NCBI RefSeq assembly: GCF_022637395.1
Contig: NZ_CP093337.1
Location: forward strand, 2,278,001-2,342,000
Length of the DNA stretch: 64,000 nucleotides
Direction of reading: 5' to 3'
From: Shinella sp. H4-D48
GTDB taxonomy: Bacteria; Pseudomonadota; Alphaproteobacteria; Rhizobiales; Rhizobiaceae
Positions within the stretch are counted from its first letter, which is position 1. Each line of letters opens with the position of its first letter. The notes under the pieces are model-generated. The model had not been told where the DNA came from. It was given only the letters and a program-made list of their open reading frames with translations, and did not search any database. A program made the position numbers and the translations under genes. Positions 46,336-55,321 of this stretch are shown here, one piece after another.

Positions 46336-47046
46336 ATGCGTTTGCTTCGCTCCATCGCCCTCTTCGTTCTTGCCTCGACGCTTGCCGGCTGCGCCACGAC
46401 CGTGATGGAGGTGAAGCAGAAGGGCCCGGATCCGATGCATGTGGCAATGTACGGGCCGCATCCCGACGAGCGCTTTCCGCTGCCGGCGATGGATATCAGC
46501 AAGGTCAATCCGAAATACTTCCGCCAGCAGGTGGCCTACCGGACAATGGAGCCGCCCGGCACCATCGTGGTCGATACGCAGGAGCGCTTCCTCTATCTCG
46601 TGCAGGGCGACGGCATGGCGATGCGCTACGGTATCGGCGTCGGCAAGGCGGGACTGGAATTCGAAGGTGCGGCACGCATAGGACGCAAGGCGGAATGGCC
46701 GCGCTGGACGCCCACGCAGAACATGATTGCGCGCGAACCCGAACGTAACCTGAAATGGGCAGGCGGCATGGAGCCGGGCCTCACCAACCCGCTCGGCCCG
46801 CGCGCGCTTTATCTCTACAAGGACGGCAACGACACGCTCTTCCGCATCCACGGCACCTCCGAGCCGTGGTCTATCGGCAAGGCGGTCTCGAGCGGCTGCA
46901 TCCGGCTGTTCAACCAGGATATCATCGACCTCTATGGCCGTGTTCCGACTGGAAGCCGCGTCGTCGTGCTGCAGCATCACACGCCGGTCGACGAGCCGGG
47001 GCCGATGGCCGCGTCCGACGGACTTGTGCCGCCGGCTGCGATCTGA
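46336..47046 (+). CDS. L,D-transpeptidase lipoprotein
   Basis: 236 aa from the ATG at 46336, preceded by AGGTG; an ATG 18 bases earlier has no ribosome site. Lipobox LASTLAGC after a signal helix makes it a lipoprotein (cysteine near 19). The YkuD catalytic motif is HGTSEPWSIGKAVSSGCIRL, with His, Gly and the nucleophile Cys in proper spacing. It forms 3-3 crosslinks in peptidoglycan or anchors proteins to it. An RQQVAYRTMEPPGTIVVD block opens the domain. The reverse gene recO is divergent. Confidence 0.92.
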   Translation: MRLLRSIALFVLASTLAGCATTVMEVKQKGPDPMHVAMYGPHPDERFPLPAMDISKVNPKYFRQQVAYRTMEPPGTIVVDTQERFLYLVQGDGMAMRYGIGVGKAGLEFEGAARIGRKAEWPRWTPTQNMIAREPERNLKWAGGMEPGLTNPLGPRALYLYKDGNDTLFRIHGTSEPWSIGKAVSSGCIRLFNQDIIDLYGRVPTGSRVVVLQHHTPVDEPGPMAASDGLVPPAAI

Positions 47047-47049
47047 GCA

Positions 47050-47427
47050 TCACCAAGCGTCGGGCTCTCGAACCATATGCACGATGCTGGCGGGGTTCAT
47101 GATCCAACCACCGCGAAAGCCCTCTCCCAGATCTTCAACGGCGTCGCAACGCACGACGCCGTTTTGCTCGAGATGTCCGAGCGCGGCCCGATGGTCCGGT
47201 GTGAAAAGTTCGAGCCAGACTTCCGCCTGACTGTAGGCCGGCGCCTCGTCGATCCAAAGCCTGTTCGGACCGAGTTCGAAACCGATGGCTGGCGCCTTCG
47301 CCTCGAAGGGTTTGAGGCGCACGACGTCGCGATAGAAGGCGACGGTCGCCGCATACTGATGTGACGGCACCTTCATCGCGATATTGATACCGCCCGTGAT
47401 CTGCGTATTCATCGCAACCTCCGTCAT
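47050..47427 (-). CDS. VOC/glyoxalase-fold protein
   Basis: 125 aa from the ATG at 47427 that overlaps the upstream gene stop (ATGA) with AGGAGG eight bases before; a second start at 47412 also has GGAGG, giving 120 aa. The fold words are NIAMKVPSHQYAATVAFYRDV and AEVWLELFTPD, followed by HLEQNGVVRCDAVEDLGEG. VOC proteins bind a metal and act as dioxygenases, glyoxalases or resistance binders; substrate unknown. It is last in the ArsR-SRPBCC-VOC unit. Confidence 0.82.
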   Translation of the reverse strand: MTEVAMNTQITGGINIAMKVPSHQYAATVAFYRDVVRLKPFEAKAPAIGFELGPNRLWIDEAPAYSQAEVWLELFTPDHRAALGHLEQNGVVRCDAVEDLGEGFRGGWIMNPASIVHMVREPDAW

Positions 47428-47912
47428 GTGAAATCCTCCTGCCCGGCGGTGACCACACCCTTCATTTCGCTTGGATAATAGCCTTCCCGCAGGTTGATGC
47501 CGTACTCGACATAGGCCTTCATGCAGGCGAGCATCTGCGACCAGCCCTCGCAGTTCATGTAGGAGGATTTCTGGCCGCGCTCGTTCTCACGCCAGCCGCT
47601 CTCTGCAATCGTCACCATCGTACCGCCATCGTCCAGGGACTTGAAACGCATCTCGACGCGCGTCGTGTAAGGCGCCTCCCCCTCATCGACCATGGCGTCC
47701 CACCGGAAGACGATAAGGGTGTTTTCCTCTACCTTGTCGACGATAACAGGGGCCATTCCCCACCAGGTGACGGTCGTACCCTCGACAAGCGGTGCGCTCG
47801 CACCGCCGATCGTCGTGAAGTAACCGCTCAGTTTCGTCGGATTGACCACCGCATCGAAAACCTCGGCAACCGGCTTGCCGATCCGCCCGTTCACGCGAAA
47901 TTCCAGCGTCAT
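47424..47912 (-). CDS. SRPBCC/AHSA1-like domain protein
   Basis: 162 aa from the ATG at 47912, with AGGAGG six bases upstream. The fold start EFRVNGRIGKPVAEVFDAVV and the AHSA1 phrases YFTTIGGASAPLVEGTTVTW and GWSQMLACMKAYVEYG are typical. Such proteins are often divergent partners of ArsR regulators and bind hydrophobic ligands, without known reaction. It overlaps the VOC gene by ATGA. It is divergent from arsR with a 69-base gap holding the operator. Confidence 0.88.
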   Translation of the reverse strand: MTLEFRVNGRIGKPVAEVFDAVVNPTKLSGYFTTIGGASAPLVEGTTVTWWGMAPVIVDKVEENTLIVFRWDAMVDEGEAPYTTRVEMRFKSLDDGGTMVTIAESGWRENERGQKSSYMNCEGWSQMLACMKAYVEYGINLREGYYPSEMKGVVTAGQEDFT

Positions 47913-47965
47913 GCCTTCCTCCTTGGGCGTACCCGCCTCCTCTGTCTTGTACCCGGTCAAAATAG

Positions 47966-47981
47966 GTTATAAAAATATAAC
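47966..47981. promoter_or_regulatory. Perfect dyad abutting the arsR start, probable ArsR operator
   Basis: GTTATAAAAATATAAC is a perfect 6-4-6 inverted repeat whose last base is next to the ATG of the arsR gene (47982). The 69-base intergenic gap separates divergent arsR and SRPBCC genes, so one site could control both. The AT-rich dyad may also include a -10 box. No ribosome site is seen before arsR, so its mRNA may have almost no leader. Confidence 0.6.
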
Positions 47982-48305
47982 ATGTCAATCGAATCGATAG
48001 AGGATGCCGTCTTCAAGGCGCTTGCCAACGGCAAGCGGCGGCAGATGCTGGACGCGATCAAGCTCGCGCCGCTGACGACGCGTGCACTGTGCGAGAAATT
48101 TCCGGAAATGGACCGCTGCACGGTGATGCAGCACCTGAAGGTGCTTGAAGAGGCGGACCTGATCATTCCCCGCAGAGAGGGCCGCGAGCGCTGGAACCAC
48201 CTTAACGCCCTGCCGATCCAGGCGATCCATGACCGCTGGATCAGCCAGTATGCCGGGCATGCCATGAACGTGCTTTCGGCCCTGAAAGACGAACTGGAAG
48301 GCTGA
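47982..48305 (+). CDS. ArsR/SmtB family regulator
   Basis: 107 aa. The winged helix is at about 10-85: VFKALANGKRRQMLDAIK, TTRALCEKFPEMDRCTVMQH as recognition region and IIPRREGRERWNHLN as wing. Only two cysteines (ALCEKF, DRCTVM) lie in the DNA-binding helices, and no metal-binding ELCVCDL motif is present, so it is probably a non-metal sensor, as usual for ArsR paired with SRPBCC genes. Confidence 0.91.
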   Translation: MSIESIEDAVFKALANGKRRQMLDAIKLAPLTTRALCEKFPEMDRCTVMQHLKVLEEADLIIPRREGRERWNHLNALPIQAIHDRWISQYAGHAMNVLSALKDELEG

Positions 48306-48335
48306 GGCCCCGCCATTCGACGGCGCCTCACAAAA

Positions 48336-49229
48336 TCAGACCGCGACCGCGATGCGGCCGATCTCGGCAATGATGGCGTTTCGTTCGTCGCCGGAAATAT
48401 CGGGCATTTCCACGAAGGCGGTCACCACGATCGCACCGCGATCCGGCGACCAGGCGATCGCGACATCGTTGGCGTTGCCGGCCTTGTCGCCGTTCGTTCC
48501 GGTCTTGTCGCCGGTCATCCAGTTCGCCGGAAAGCCGGCGCGCAGCCGCGTATCGCCCGTCTTGTTCATCACCAGCCAGGCGGCAAGCTGCGCCTTCGCA
48601 CGCGGCGAAAGCACGTCGCCGAGAACGAGCCTGTGCAGGGTGTCGGTCATGGCGGTCGGCGTCGTGGTGTCGCGCTCGTCGTTCGGCTTGTCGTGATAGT
48701 TCAGCGCCGGTTCCGTGCGGTCGAGGCGCGTGACCGTGTCGCCGCAACCGCGCAGGAAGGTCGTGACGGCTTCCGGCCCGCCCGACGCGGCAAGCAGCAG
48801 GTTCGCGGCGGCATTGTCGCTGAGCGTGATCGTCGCCTCGCACAGAGCGGCCACCGAGATGCCGGCACCGCCGACATGCTTTTCCACCACCGGCGACCAG
48901 TCGACGAGGTCCGATGTCTTGACGACGATGTGCCGGTCGAGCGTTTCCTCCCCGCGGTCGACGCGTGCGAGGATATGCGCCGCCAGCAGCGCCTTGAAGG
49001 TGCTGCACATCAGGAACCGCTCATCGGCCCGATGGCCAAGCCGGGCGCCCGTTGCGAGATTGTGTATGGCAACGCCGATGCGGCCCTTGTGGCGCGCTTC
49101 CAGTTCGGCGAGCCGCTTGCCGAGCGCGCCGTCGCCGGCGGCCCGAGCGGAGCCTGTCATTGCCGAAACGGCGGGAATCGCAAAGAGAGCGCCGGCCATC
49201 GCCTGCCGGCGTGAAATCGTCATCGTCAT
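48336..49229 (-). CDS. Class A beta-lactamase
   Basis: 297 aa from the ATG at 49229, with AGGAA upstream. A twin-arginine signal (ISRRQAMAGALFAIPAVS) precedes the mature enzyme. Catalytic motifs are complete: S76-T-F-K79, S137-D-N139, E173-P-A-L-N and K242-T-G. C75 lies next to the serine as in carbapenemases, but the partner cysteine after KTG is absent (KTGTNG), so no such disulfide. It hydrolyses beta-lactams in the periplasm. It is convergent with arsR and has no nearby AmpR-type regulator. The allele name cannot be set by eye. Confidence 0.93.
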   Translation of the reverse strand: MTMTISRRQAMAGALFAIPAVSAMTGSARAAGDGALGKRLAELEARHKGRIGVAIHNLATGARLGHRADERFLMCSTFKALLAAHILARVDRGEETLDRHIVVKTSDLVDWSPVVEKHVGGAGISVAALCEATITLSDNAAANLLLAASGGPEAVTTFLRGCGDTVTRLDRTEPALNYHDKPNDERDTTTPTAMTDTLHRLVLGDVLSPRAKAQLAAWLVMNKTGDTRLRAGFPANWMTGDKTGTNGDKAGNANDVAIAWSPDRGAIVVTAFVEMPDISGDERNAIIAEIGRIAVAV

Positions 49230-49366
49230 CCGTTCATTTCCTGTCTGCCGGTAACGGGCGCCTTGTGCGCCACACCGGTTTGAGCCCGCCCACATCGCGA
49301 CTATGCGCAACGGGCCGGGTCAAAACAAACGACGAATTCTGCCAGCAGCCATTAGGAAAACTAGGC

Positions 49367-51676
49367 CTATTTCTTCTTCATCGCCTCGGCGAGCGCGGCA
49401 CCGAAGGCGCCTTGCGACGGGGCCGGCTGCTTGGGCGCAGCCTGGCTGAATTTCGGCTTCATCTGGGCGTTGCGGTCATTGCGCGGGGCGTTGTCCCGCG
49501 GCGCGGGAGCTGCCCCGTCCTTGCGCATGGTGAGGCCGATGCGTTTGCGCGGCACATCCACTTCCGTCACCCGCACCTTCACGACGTCGCCGGCCTTCAC
49601 GACCTCGTGCGGGTCCTTGATGAAGCGGTCGGCGAGCTGGGAGACATGGACGAGACCGTCCTGGTGCACGCCGATATCAACGAAAGCACCGAAGGCGGCG
49701 ACGTTTGTGACCGTGCCTTCAAGCAGCATGCCGACCTTGAGGTCCTTGATATCGTCGATGCCGTCGGCGAAAGTCGCGGTCCTGAATTCCGGGCGCGGGT
49801 CGCGGCCGGGCTTTTCCAACTCGGCCAGAATGTCCTTGACGGTGGGCAGACCAAAGCGTTCGTCGACGAAGACCTTCGGATCGAGCTGCTTCAGCGCCGC
49901 ACTATCCCCCATCAGTGCACGCAGATCGCGACCGCAGGCGGCGACGATCTTCTTGGCGACGCCATAGGCTTCCGGGTGGACCGACGAGGCATCGAGCGGC
50001 TCCTTGCCGTTGGGGATGCGCAGGAAGCCAGCGCACTGTTCGAAGGTGCGGGCGCCGAGGCGCGCGACCTTCATCAGCTCCTTGCGGCTTTCGAAGGGGC
50101 CGTTGGCATCGCGATGCGCCACGATGGCCTCGGCCGAGGATTTTCCGAGGCCCGAAACACGCGCGAGAAGCGGCGCGGAGGCCGTATTGAGATCGACACC
50201 GACTGCATTCACGGCGTCCTCCACCACGGCATCGAGCGAGCGCGAAAGCTTGCCCTGATCGACATCGTGCTGGTACTGGCCGACGCCGATCGACTTCGGT
50301 TCGATCTTCACGAGTTCGGCCAGCGGATCCTGCAGGCGACGCGCGATGGAGACGGCGCCGCGCAGCGACACGTCGAGGTTGGGAAACTCGGCGGCGGCTG
50401 TTTCGGAAGCGGAATAGACCGAGGCGCCGGCCTCCGAGACGATGACCTTGGTGGGCTTTGCGCCAGGAAGCTGGGCCAGCATGTCGGCGACGAGTTTTTC
50501 CGTCTCGCGGCTGCCCGTGCCGTTGCCGATGGAGATTAGTTCCACCTTGTGCTTGCGGATGAGCGATGCCAACTCGGCCTGCGTGCCGCGCACATCGTTT
50601 TTCGGTGGGAAGGGATAGACCGTCGTCGTCTCGACCACCTTGCCGGTGTTGTCGACAACGGCGACCTTGACGCCGGTGCGGATGCCCGGATCGAGGCCCA
50701 TCGTGGCGCGTGTACCGGCGGGGGCCGCAAGCAAGAGATCCTTGAGATTGCGGGCGAAGACGCGGATCGCCTCCTCCTCGGAGCGCTCGCGCATCTCGCG
50801 CATCAGGTCGAGCGACAGCGACATGGAGAGCTTGACGCGCCAGGTCCAGCCGATGACGTCGGCCAGCCACTTGTCGCCCGGCCTTGTGCCGACGGCGTAG
50901 AAGGAAGCGATGATGCGCTCGACGGGCTTGACCGGCTCGGTGCTGTCCTGATCCACGACGATATCGACCGACAGGAACTCCTCGTTCCAGCCGCGCAGCA
51001 TGGCGAGCGCGCGGTGGCCGGGCACGGTCGCCCAGCGTTCGGTGTGGTCGAAATAGTCGGAGAACTTTGCTCCGGCCTCCTGCTTGCCCTCGACGACGCG
51101 CGAGCGCAGGAAGGCATTGTCCTTCATGTAATCGCGCAGGCGCTTGAGAAGGTCCGCGTTTTCCGTGAGCTGTTCGGCGACGATGTCGCGCGCGCCTTCC
51201 AGCGCCGCTTTCACATCGGGCACATCGGCCGAGAGGAATTTCTCGGCCAGCTCGGACGGCACCAGTGCCCTGTCGGCAAGGATCTGCTCGGCGAGCGGGC
51301 CAAGGCCGCGTTCGCGGGCGATTTCCGCCTTGGTGCGGCGCTTCGGCTTGTAGGGAAGATAGATATCCTCAAGCTCGGCCTTGGTGGTGACGGCGGCAAT
51401 GCGGGCGGACAGCTCGTCGGTCAGCTTTCCCTGCCCCGCGATGGAATCGAGGATGGAGGCGCGGCGGGCTTCCAGTTCGCGCAGATAGGCGAGCCTTTCG
51501 GCGAGCGTGCGCAGCTGGGTATCGTCGAGCCCGCCGGTCACTTCCTTGCGGTAGCGGGCGATGAAGGGAACGGTCGCGCCCTCGTCGATCAGTCCGACGG
51601 CTGCGGAAACCTGCGCGGCGGTCGCCTTGATCTCGGCTGCGATCAGGTTTGCGATCTTGAGCGGGGTCGGGGCCAT
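49367..51676 (-). CDS. tex: Tex family RNA-binding transcription accessory protein
   Basis: 769 aa. Tex order is seen: an N-terminal helical part [19 protein letters not shown], a YqgF-like nuclease fold ([17 protein letters not shown] near 325), a helix-hairpin-helix part ([20 protein letters not shown] near 495) and a C-terminal S1 domain near 645-715 ([20 protein letters not shown]). The last 50 residues are basic and alanine-rich. It binds nucleic acid and affects transcription and stress survival. Divergent from the periplasmic binding protein gene by 218 bases. Confidence 0.96.
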   Translation of the reverse strand: MAPTPLKIANLIAAEIKATAAQVSAAVGLIDEGATVPFIARYRKEVTGGLDDTQLRTLAERLAYLRELEARRASILDSIAGQGKLTDELSARIAAVTTKAELEDIYLPYKPKRRTKAEIARERGLGPLAEQILADRALVPSELAEKFLSADVPDVKAALEGARDIVAEQLTENADLLKRLRDYMKDNAFLRSRVVEGKQEAGAKFSDYFDHTERWATVPGHRALAMLRGWNEEFLSVDIVVDQDSTEPVKPVERIIASFYAVGTRPGDKWLADVIGWTWRVKLSMSLSLDLMREMRERSEEEAIRVFARNLKDLLLAAPAGTRATMGLDPGIRTGVKVAVVDNTGKVVETTTVYPFPPKNDVRGTQAELASLIRKHKVELISIGNGTGSRETEKLVADMLAQLPGAKPTKVIVSEAGASVYSASETAAAEFPNLDVSLRGAVSIARRLQDPLAELVKIEPKSIGVGQYQHDVDQGKLSRSLDAVVEDAVNAVGVDLNTASAPLLARVSGLGKSSAEAIVAHRDANGPFESRKELMKVARLGARTFEQCAGFLRIPNGKEPLDASSVHPEAYGVAKKIVAACGRDLRALMGDSAALKQLDPKVFVDERFGLPTVKDILAELEKPGRDPRPEFRTATFADGIDDIKDLKVGMLLEGTVTNVAAFGAFVDIGVHQDGLVHVSQLADRFIKDPHEVVKAGDVVKVRVTEVDVPRKRIGLTMRKDGAAPAPRDNAPRNDRNAQMKPKFSQAAPKQPAPSQGAFGAALAEAMKKK

Positions 51677-51894
51677 GACGAACTCCTGTGGGGTAACGGC
51701 GGGCGGCGACCATAGTTCGCCAGCGGGGCAAGGCCAACTGCCTGCGCCGCGACTGGCCGCCAGTCCACAATATATCAGCGCTCCCGCGAGTGCGGGAAAG
51801 TGAGGCTACCACGCTTTCCGACCCTTGGGTTGTAACGCTTCATAAAGCCTTCCGCCGGTATCGTGCACTGTGGAACGGCAACGGGGCCATCGTC

Positions 51895-52944
51895 ATGCGC
51901 AGTGCATTTCTCGCAACAGTCTCAATGGCGGCCCTCGCCGTGGCAGGGCCTGCGCATGCGACGACGCTCAGCCTGCTGATCTGGGAAGCCTACATCGACG
52001 AACAGGTGCTTGCCGACTTCACCGCCGAAACCGGCGCCGAGGTCCGGCAGACGCTCTATGACAGCGGCGACGTGCGCGACGAGATCCTCGCCGACCCCAA
52101 CAGCAATATCGACGTGGTGGTGACCAACGAGAACGGTGCCAAGCTCTACGGTAATCGCGGCATTCTGACGGCACTCGATACCGGCAACGTTCCTGCCCTG
52201 AAGGATTACGAGGACAGCTGGACCAAGCGCTGCGGCGGCTACGGCGTTCCCTATCTTTGGGGAACGATGGGCATCCTCTACCGCTCGGACAAGATCACGA
52301 CGCCGCCGACCTCCTGGGCCGACATCATGATGCCCGCGGAACCCCTGCGCGGCCATATCGCGATGTACGATGACCATGCCGAAGCCTTCGTCGCGCCGCT
52401 CGTGTTGCTCGGGAAATCGGTGAATGCCAACGATAACGAGACGCTCAAGGCCGCCTACGACATGATGAAGGCGCAGGCCCCCTATGTGCTGACCTATGAC
52501 TACGCCATCACCTCGGTTCAGAGCCCGGACAAGGGGCCGAACATCTGGATGGCGCTTGGCTATAGCGGCGACCAGTATACCCTCAACGGCAAGGTGGGCA
52601 CGCCGCACCTCTGGCGCTATGCCTTGCCCAAGGAAGGCACGCTGTCCTGGCTCGACTGCGTCTCGGTCAGCGAACGTTCGAAGCAGAAGGCGCTCGCGCT
52701 GAAGCTGGTCGATTACATCGGTAATGCGGAAAACAGCGCCCGCAACGCCGTCAAGCTCAACATGCCCACGGCAAACAAGGCGGCAATGGCGCTACTGCCG
52801 GAAGACATGCAATCCAATCCCGAAATCTATGCGGCCCCGGAAATCCTGGCAAAGAGCCAGCTTCAGGAGGAACTGACCGTTCAATCGGTGCAGGCCCGCC
52901 GTCGCATCCTCAGCAGTCTGGCTCAATTCAGTGACGCTCGGTAA
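51895..52944 (+). CDS. Periplasmic polyamine-type binding protein, NspS/PotD-like
   Basis: 349 aa from the ATG at 51895. A signal peptide is cut after AGPAHA, then the PotD-like start TTLSLLIWEAYIDEQVLADF, the region VVVTNENGAKLYGNRGILTA and the hallmark YGVPYLWGTMGILYRSDKI. No permease or ATPase genes accompany it, unlike a transport PotD. The next gene, a GGDEF-EAL membrane protein, overlaps it by 14 bases. This pairing is like Vibrio NspS with MbaA, where the binding protein senses norspermidine or spermidine and controls the cyclic-di-GMP enzyme. The ligand here is not proven. Confidence 0.87.
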   Translation: MRSAFLATVSMAALAVAGPAHATTLSLLIWEAYIDEQVLADFTAETGAEVRQTLYDSGDVRDEILADPNSNIDVVVTNENGAKLYGNRGILTALDTGNVPALKDYEDSWTKRCGGYGVPYLWGTMGILYRSDKITTPPTSWADIMMPAEPLRGHIAMYDDHAEAFVAPLVLLGKSVNANDNETLKAAYDMMKAQAPYVLTYDYAITSVQSPDKGPNIWMALGYSGDQYTLNGKVGTPHLWRYALPKEGTLSWLDCVSVSERSKQKALALKLVDYIGNAENSARNAVKLNMPTANKAAMALLPEDMQSNPEIYAAPEILAKSQLQEELTVQSVQARRRILSSLAQFSDAR

Positions 52945-55294
52945 ACGCGCCCTCGCCCTTATCTTCCCGGTCGTTCTGGCAGGCTATGTGCTTGCAGCCT
53001 CGCTCATCTACTATGTGCAGAGCTCGTCCATCGCCGGGCTGGAGCGCGCGCGCCTCTGGCAGCAGATCGGCATGCTGACCGCCGTCTTCCAGAACGACGT
53101 GATGCAGAACCGCAGCTTCCTGTATTCGCTCGTTGAAGGCGGTGCGGTGCGTCTCTTCGTCAACGAACCGAATGCCGATTACCGCCGTATGGCGCTCGGC
53201 GTGCGGCTGCAGCAGAGTATCACGTCTCTCTCCGACGACCGCAAACGCTTTATTTCTGCCGCCATCATTCGCCCGCCCCTGACGGTGGATTACTATTTCG
53301 AGGACAGCGCCGATCCCTTCGCCGAGATCACACCGCAGCAACTCGAACACATCCGCCATACCATAGACAGCCCACGGCTGTCCTCGTGGTCCTACCTCGA
53401 CACGCCGGGCATCGAACCGCTCATCGTGCATTCCGAATTCATCGACCCCGTGACCTTCAACCGCCCGGTCGCCAGCGCCAAAGCCGAATCGATCCTGGTC
53501 CAGACGGCAGTGCGCCCGAAGGCCTTTCTCGAATTGAAGCGGGCGCTCGAGAAGGAATATGGCGCAACCGTCGAGATCGCACGGCATCAGTTCCTTGCGC
53601 AGGGCGGGCTTTCGGCGACCGCCACGCTCGGCCCGTCGCTCTTTGCACGCCTGACGCCGGAGCCGGGTTTTCTGGAGGAACGGCTTTCGACGCTCAGAAT
53701 GCTTCTGGCGCTCGGCGCCATCGCGCTCAGCCTGTGCACCATCGTTCTCGTGCTGGTGCTGGTTCGCCGCTACATCACCAACCCGATCGCCCGCCTTGAC
53801 CGCCAACTAACCGAAGTCATGACCGGCAATCGCAGCGCCCTGCCCGAAATGCACGAGATCGGCGAAATCGGCCGCCTCTCCGTGAACGTCAAGCGCCTGC
53901 ACGACCAGTCCATGCACTCCTTCGATCTCGTGCAAAACGCCTCCTGGACGGATACGCTGACCGGGATCTCCAACCGCGAATACTTCAACATCCGCTCGAC
54001 GCAGCTGCTCGAAGAGGCCGAGGAAGCCGGCATCGGCTGCACGCTGCTGTTCATCGACGTGGACAACTTCAAATTCGTCAACGACAAGCATGGCCACAAG
54101 ATCGGCGACGAACTGCTCAAGACGCTGGCAGACCGCATCTCGGCGATCGTCGCACGTATTGTCATTGAGCGCGGCCTTCCGGCCGGGTTGTTCGCCCGCC
54201 TTTCGGGGGACGAATTCGCCATCATGCTGCGCTGCCAGCCCGGCGCGGGAACGATCACCGAACTGTCCGGCAATATCCTGGCGCTGTTTGCGGAGGGATT
54301 CGAAGTACTGGAAAAGGCCTATCCGGTCACAGCCAGCATCGGCATCGCGGTCTACCCTGAAGACGCGCGCACACTGCCCGAACTCATCGCCAATGCCGAC
54401 GCGGCTATGTATCAGGCAAAATCGCAGGGCAAGAACGGTTCGGCCCGCTATTCCCGCTCCCTGCACGAGAAGCGCAACCGTCAGCGCCGCATCGAGGAGG
54501 AACTGCGCATCCTCAATGCCGACGAGCAGTTCCATCTGGTTTACATGCCCATCGTCAACGGTCAGGGCAAGGTCACGGGCTGCGAGGCGCTGCTGCGCTG
54601 GACCTCACCGGTGCTGGGGAATGTCACCCCGGACGAATTCATTCCCATCGCCGAAACGACGGGCCTGTTCAGCAAGATCGACTGGTGGGTGATCAACCGC
54701 GCGATGGCCGACTATGGCCATGTGAGGAAGCTCTTCGGCGCCGAGACCATCCTGTGCATCAACATTTCGTCCGCCGAACTCTACACCAAGTCGATCAGCG
54801 ATCACTTCTGCGACTGCGCCGACAGGCATGGCGTCGATGCGCGGCTGATCGAGATCGAGCTGACGGAAACCTTCGCGGTCAAGCTCGGCGAGCAGTCCCG
54901 CCGCAACATCGAGATCTTGCGCGCCAAGGGCTTCCGCATCTCGATCGACGATTTCGGCGCCGGATATACGTCCGTGCAGCAGATCATCGAGTACCCGGCT
55001 GAAACCATCAAGCTCGACCGTGAACTGGTGGAAAGCCTGACCCGGTCGGCCGCCCTTCCCACCTTGCGCGCGCTGATCGCGCTCTGCCACGCGCAGGACA
55101 TGTCGGTCATTGCCGAAGGGGTCGATACGCCGGAGAAGATGTCGCTGCTCGCCGCGGCAGGCTGCGACCTCTACCAGGGCTATCTCATCAGCCGCCCGCT
55201 TGCGCTCGACGACCTCGGCGTCTGGGCCATGCAGCGCCTGCTGGACACGGCACGCGAAACGATGCGGTCGGCAGAGCGCCGCGCACAGGGCTAA
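52931..55294 (+). CDS. Membrane GGDEF-EAL cyclic-di-GMP enzyme
   Basis: 787 aa from the GTG at 52931, overlapping the binding protein gene by 14 bases. A membrane helix at about 8-28, a 230-residue periplasmic sensor region, and a second helix at about 257-281, then a HAMP-like linker. The GGDEF domain has SGDEF at 425-429, degenerate by one residue; the EAL domain starts CEALLRW at E552, with NISSAEL, EIELTET, DDFGAGYTS and IKLDRELV all intact. So phosphodiesterase activity is likely and cyclase activity uncertain. It probably receives the polyamine signal from the paired protein. Confidence 0.92.
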   Translation: MTLGKRALALIFPVVLAGYVLAASLIYYVQSSSIAGLERARLWQQIGMLTAVFQNDVMQNRSFLYSLVEGGAVRLFVNEPNADYRRMALGVRLQQSITSLSDDRKRFISAAIIRPPLTVDYYFEDSADPFAEITPQQLEHIRHTIDSPRLSSWSYLDTPGIEPLIVHSEFIDPVTFNRPVASAKAESILVQTAVRPKAFLELKRALEKEYGATVEIARHQFLAQGGLSATATLGPSLFARLTPEPGFLEERLSTLRMLLALGAIALSLCTIVLVLVLVRRYITNPIARLDRQLTEVMTGNRSALPEMHEIGEIGRLSVNVKRLHDQSMHSFDLVQNASWTDTLTGISNREYFNIRSTQLLEEAEEAGIGCTLLFIDVDNFKFVNDKHGHKIGDELLKTLADRISAIVARIVIERGLPAGLFARLSGDEFAIMLRCQPGAGTITELSGNILALFAEGFEVLEKAYPVTASIGIAVYPEDARTLPELIANADAAMYQAKSQGKNGSARYSRSLHEKRNRQRRIEEELRILNADEQFHLVYMPIVNGQGKVTGCEALLRWTSPVLGNVTPDEFIPIAETTGLFSKIDWWVINRAMADYGHVRKLFGAETILCINISSAELYTKSISDHFCDCADRHGVDARLIEIELTETFAVKLGEQSRRNIEILRAKGFRISIDDFGAGYTSVQQIIEYPAETIKLDRELVESLTRSAALPTLRALIALCHAQDMSVIAEGVDTPEKMSLLAAAGCDLYQGYLISRPLALDDLGVWAMQRLLDTARETMRSAERRAQG

Positions 55295-55321
55295 GCGCTT
55301 CCCAGACGGCCGCGAAACGGA

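Noticed and set aside
48336-49229. Carbapenemase-type disulfide in the beta-lactamase
   Set aside because: The cysteine beside the active serine is present, but the partner after KTG is asparagine (KTGTNG).
52931-55294. Calling the GGDEF domain dead because the motif is SGDEF
   Set aside because: Serine in the first position is tolerated in some active cyclases and the aspartate and glutamates are intact, so activity is left open.
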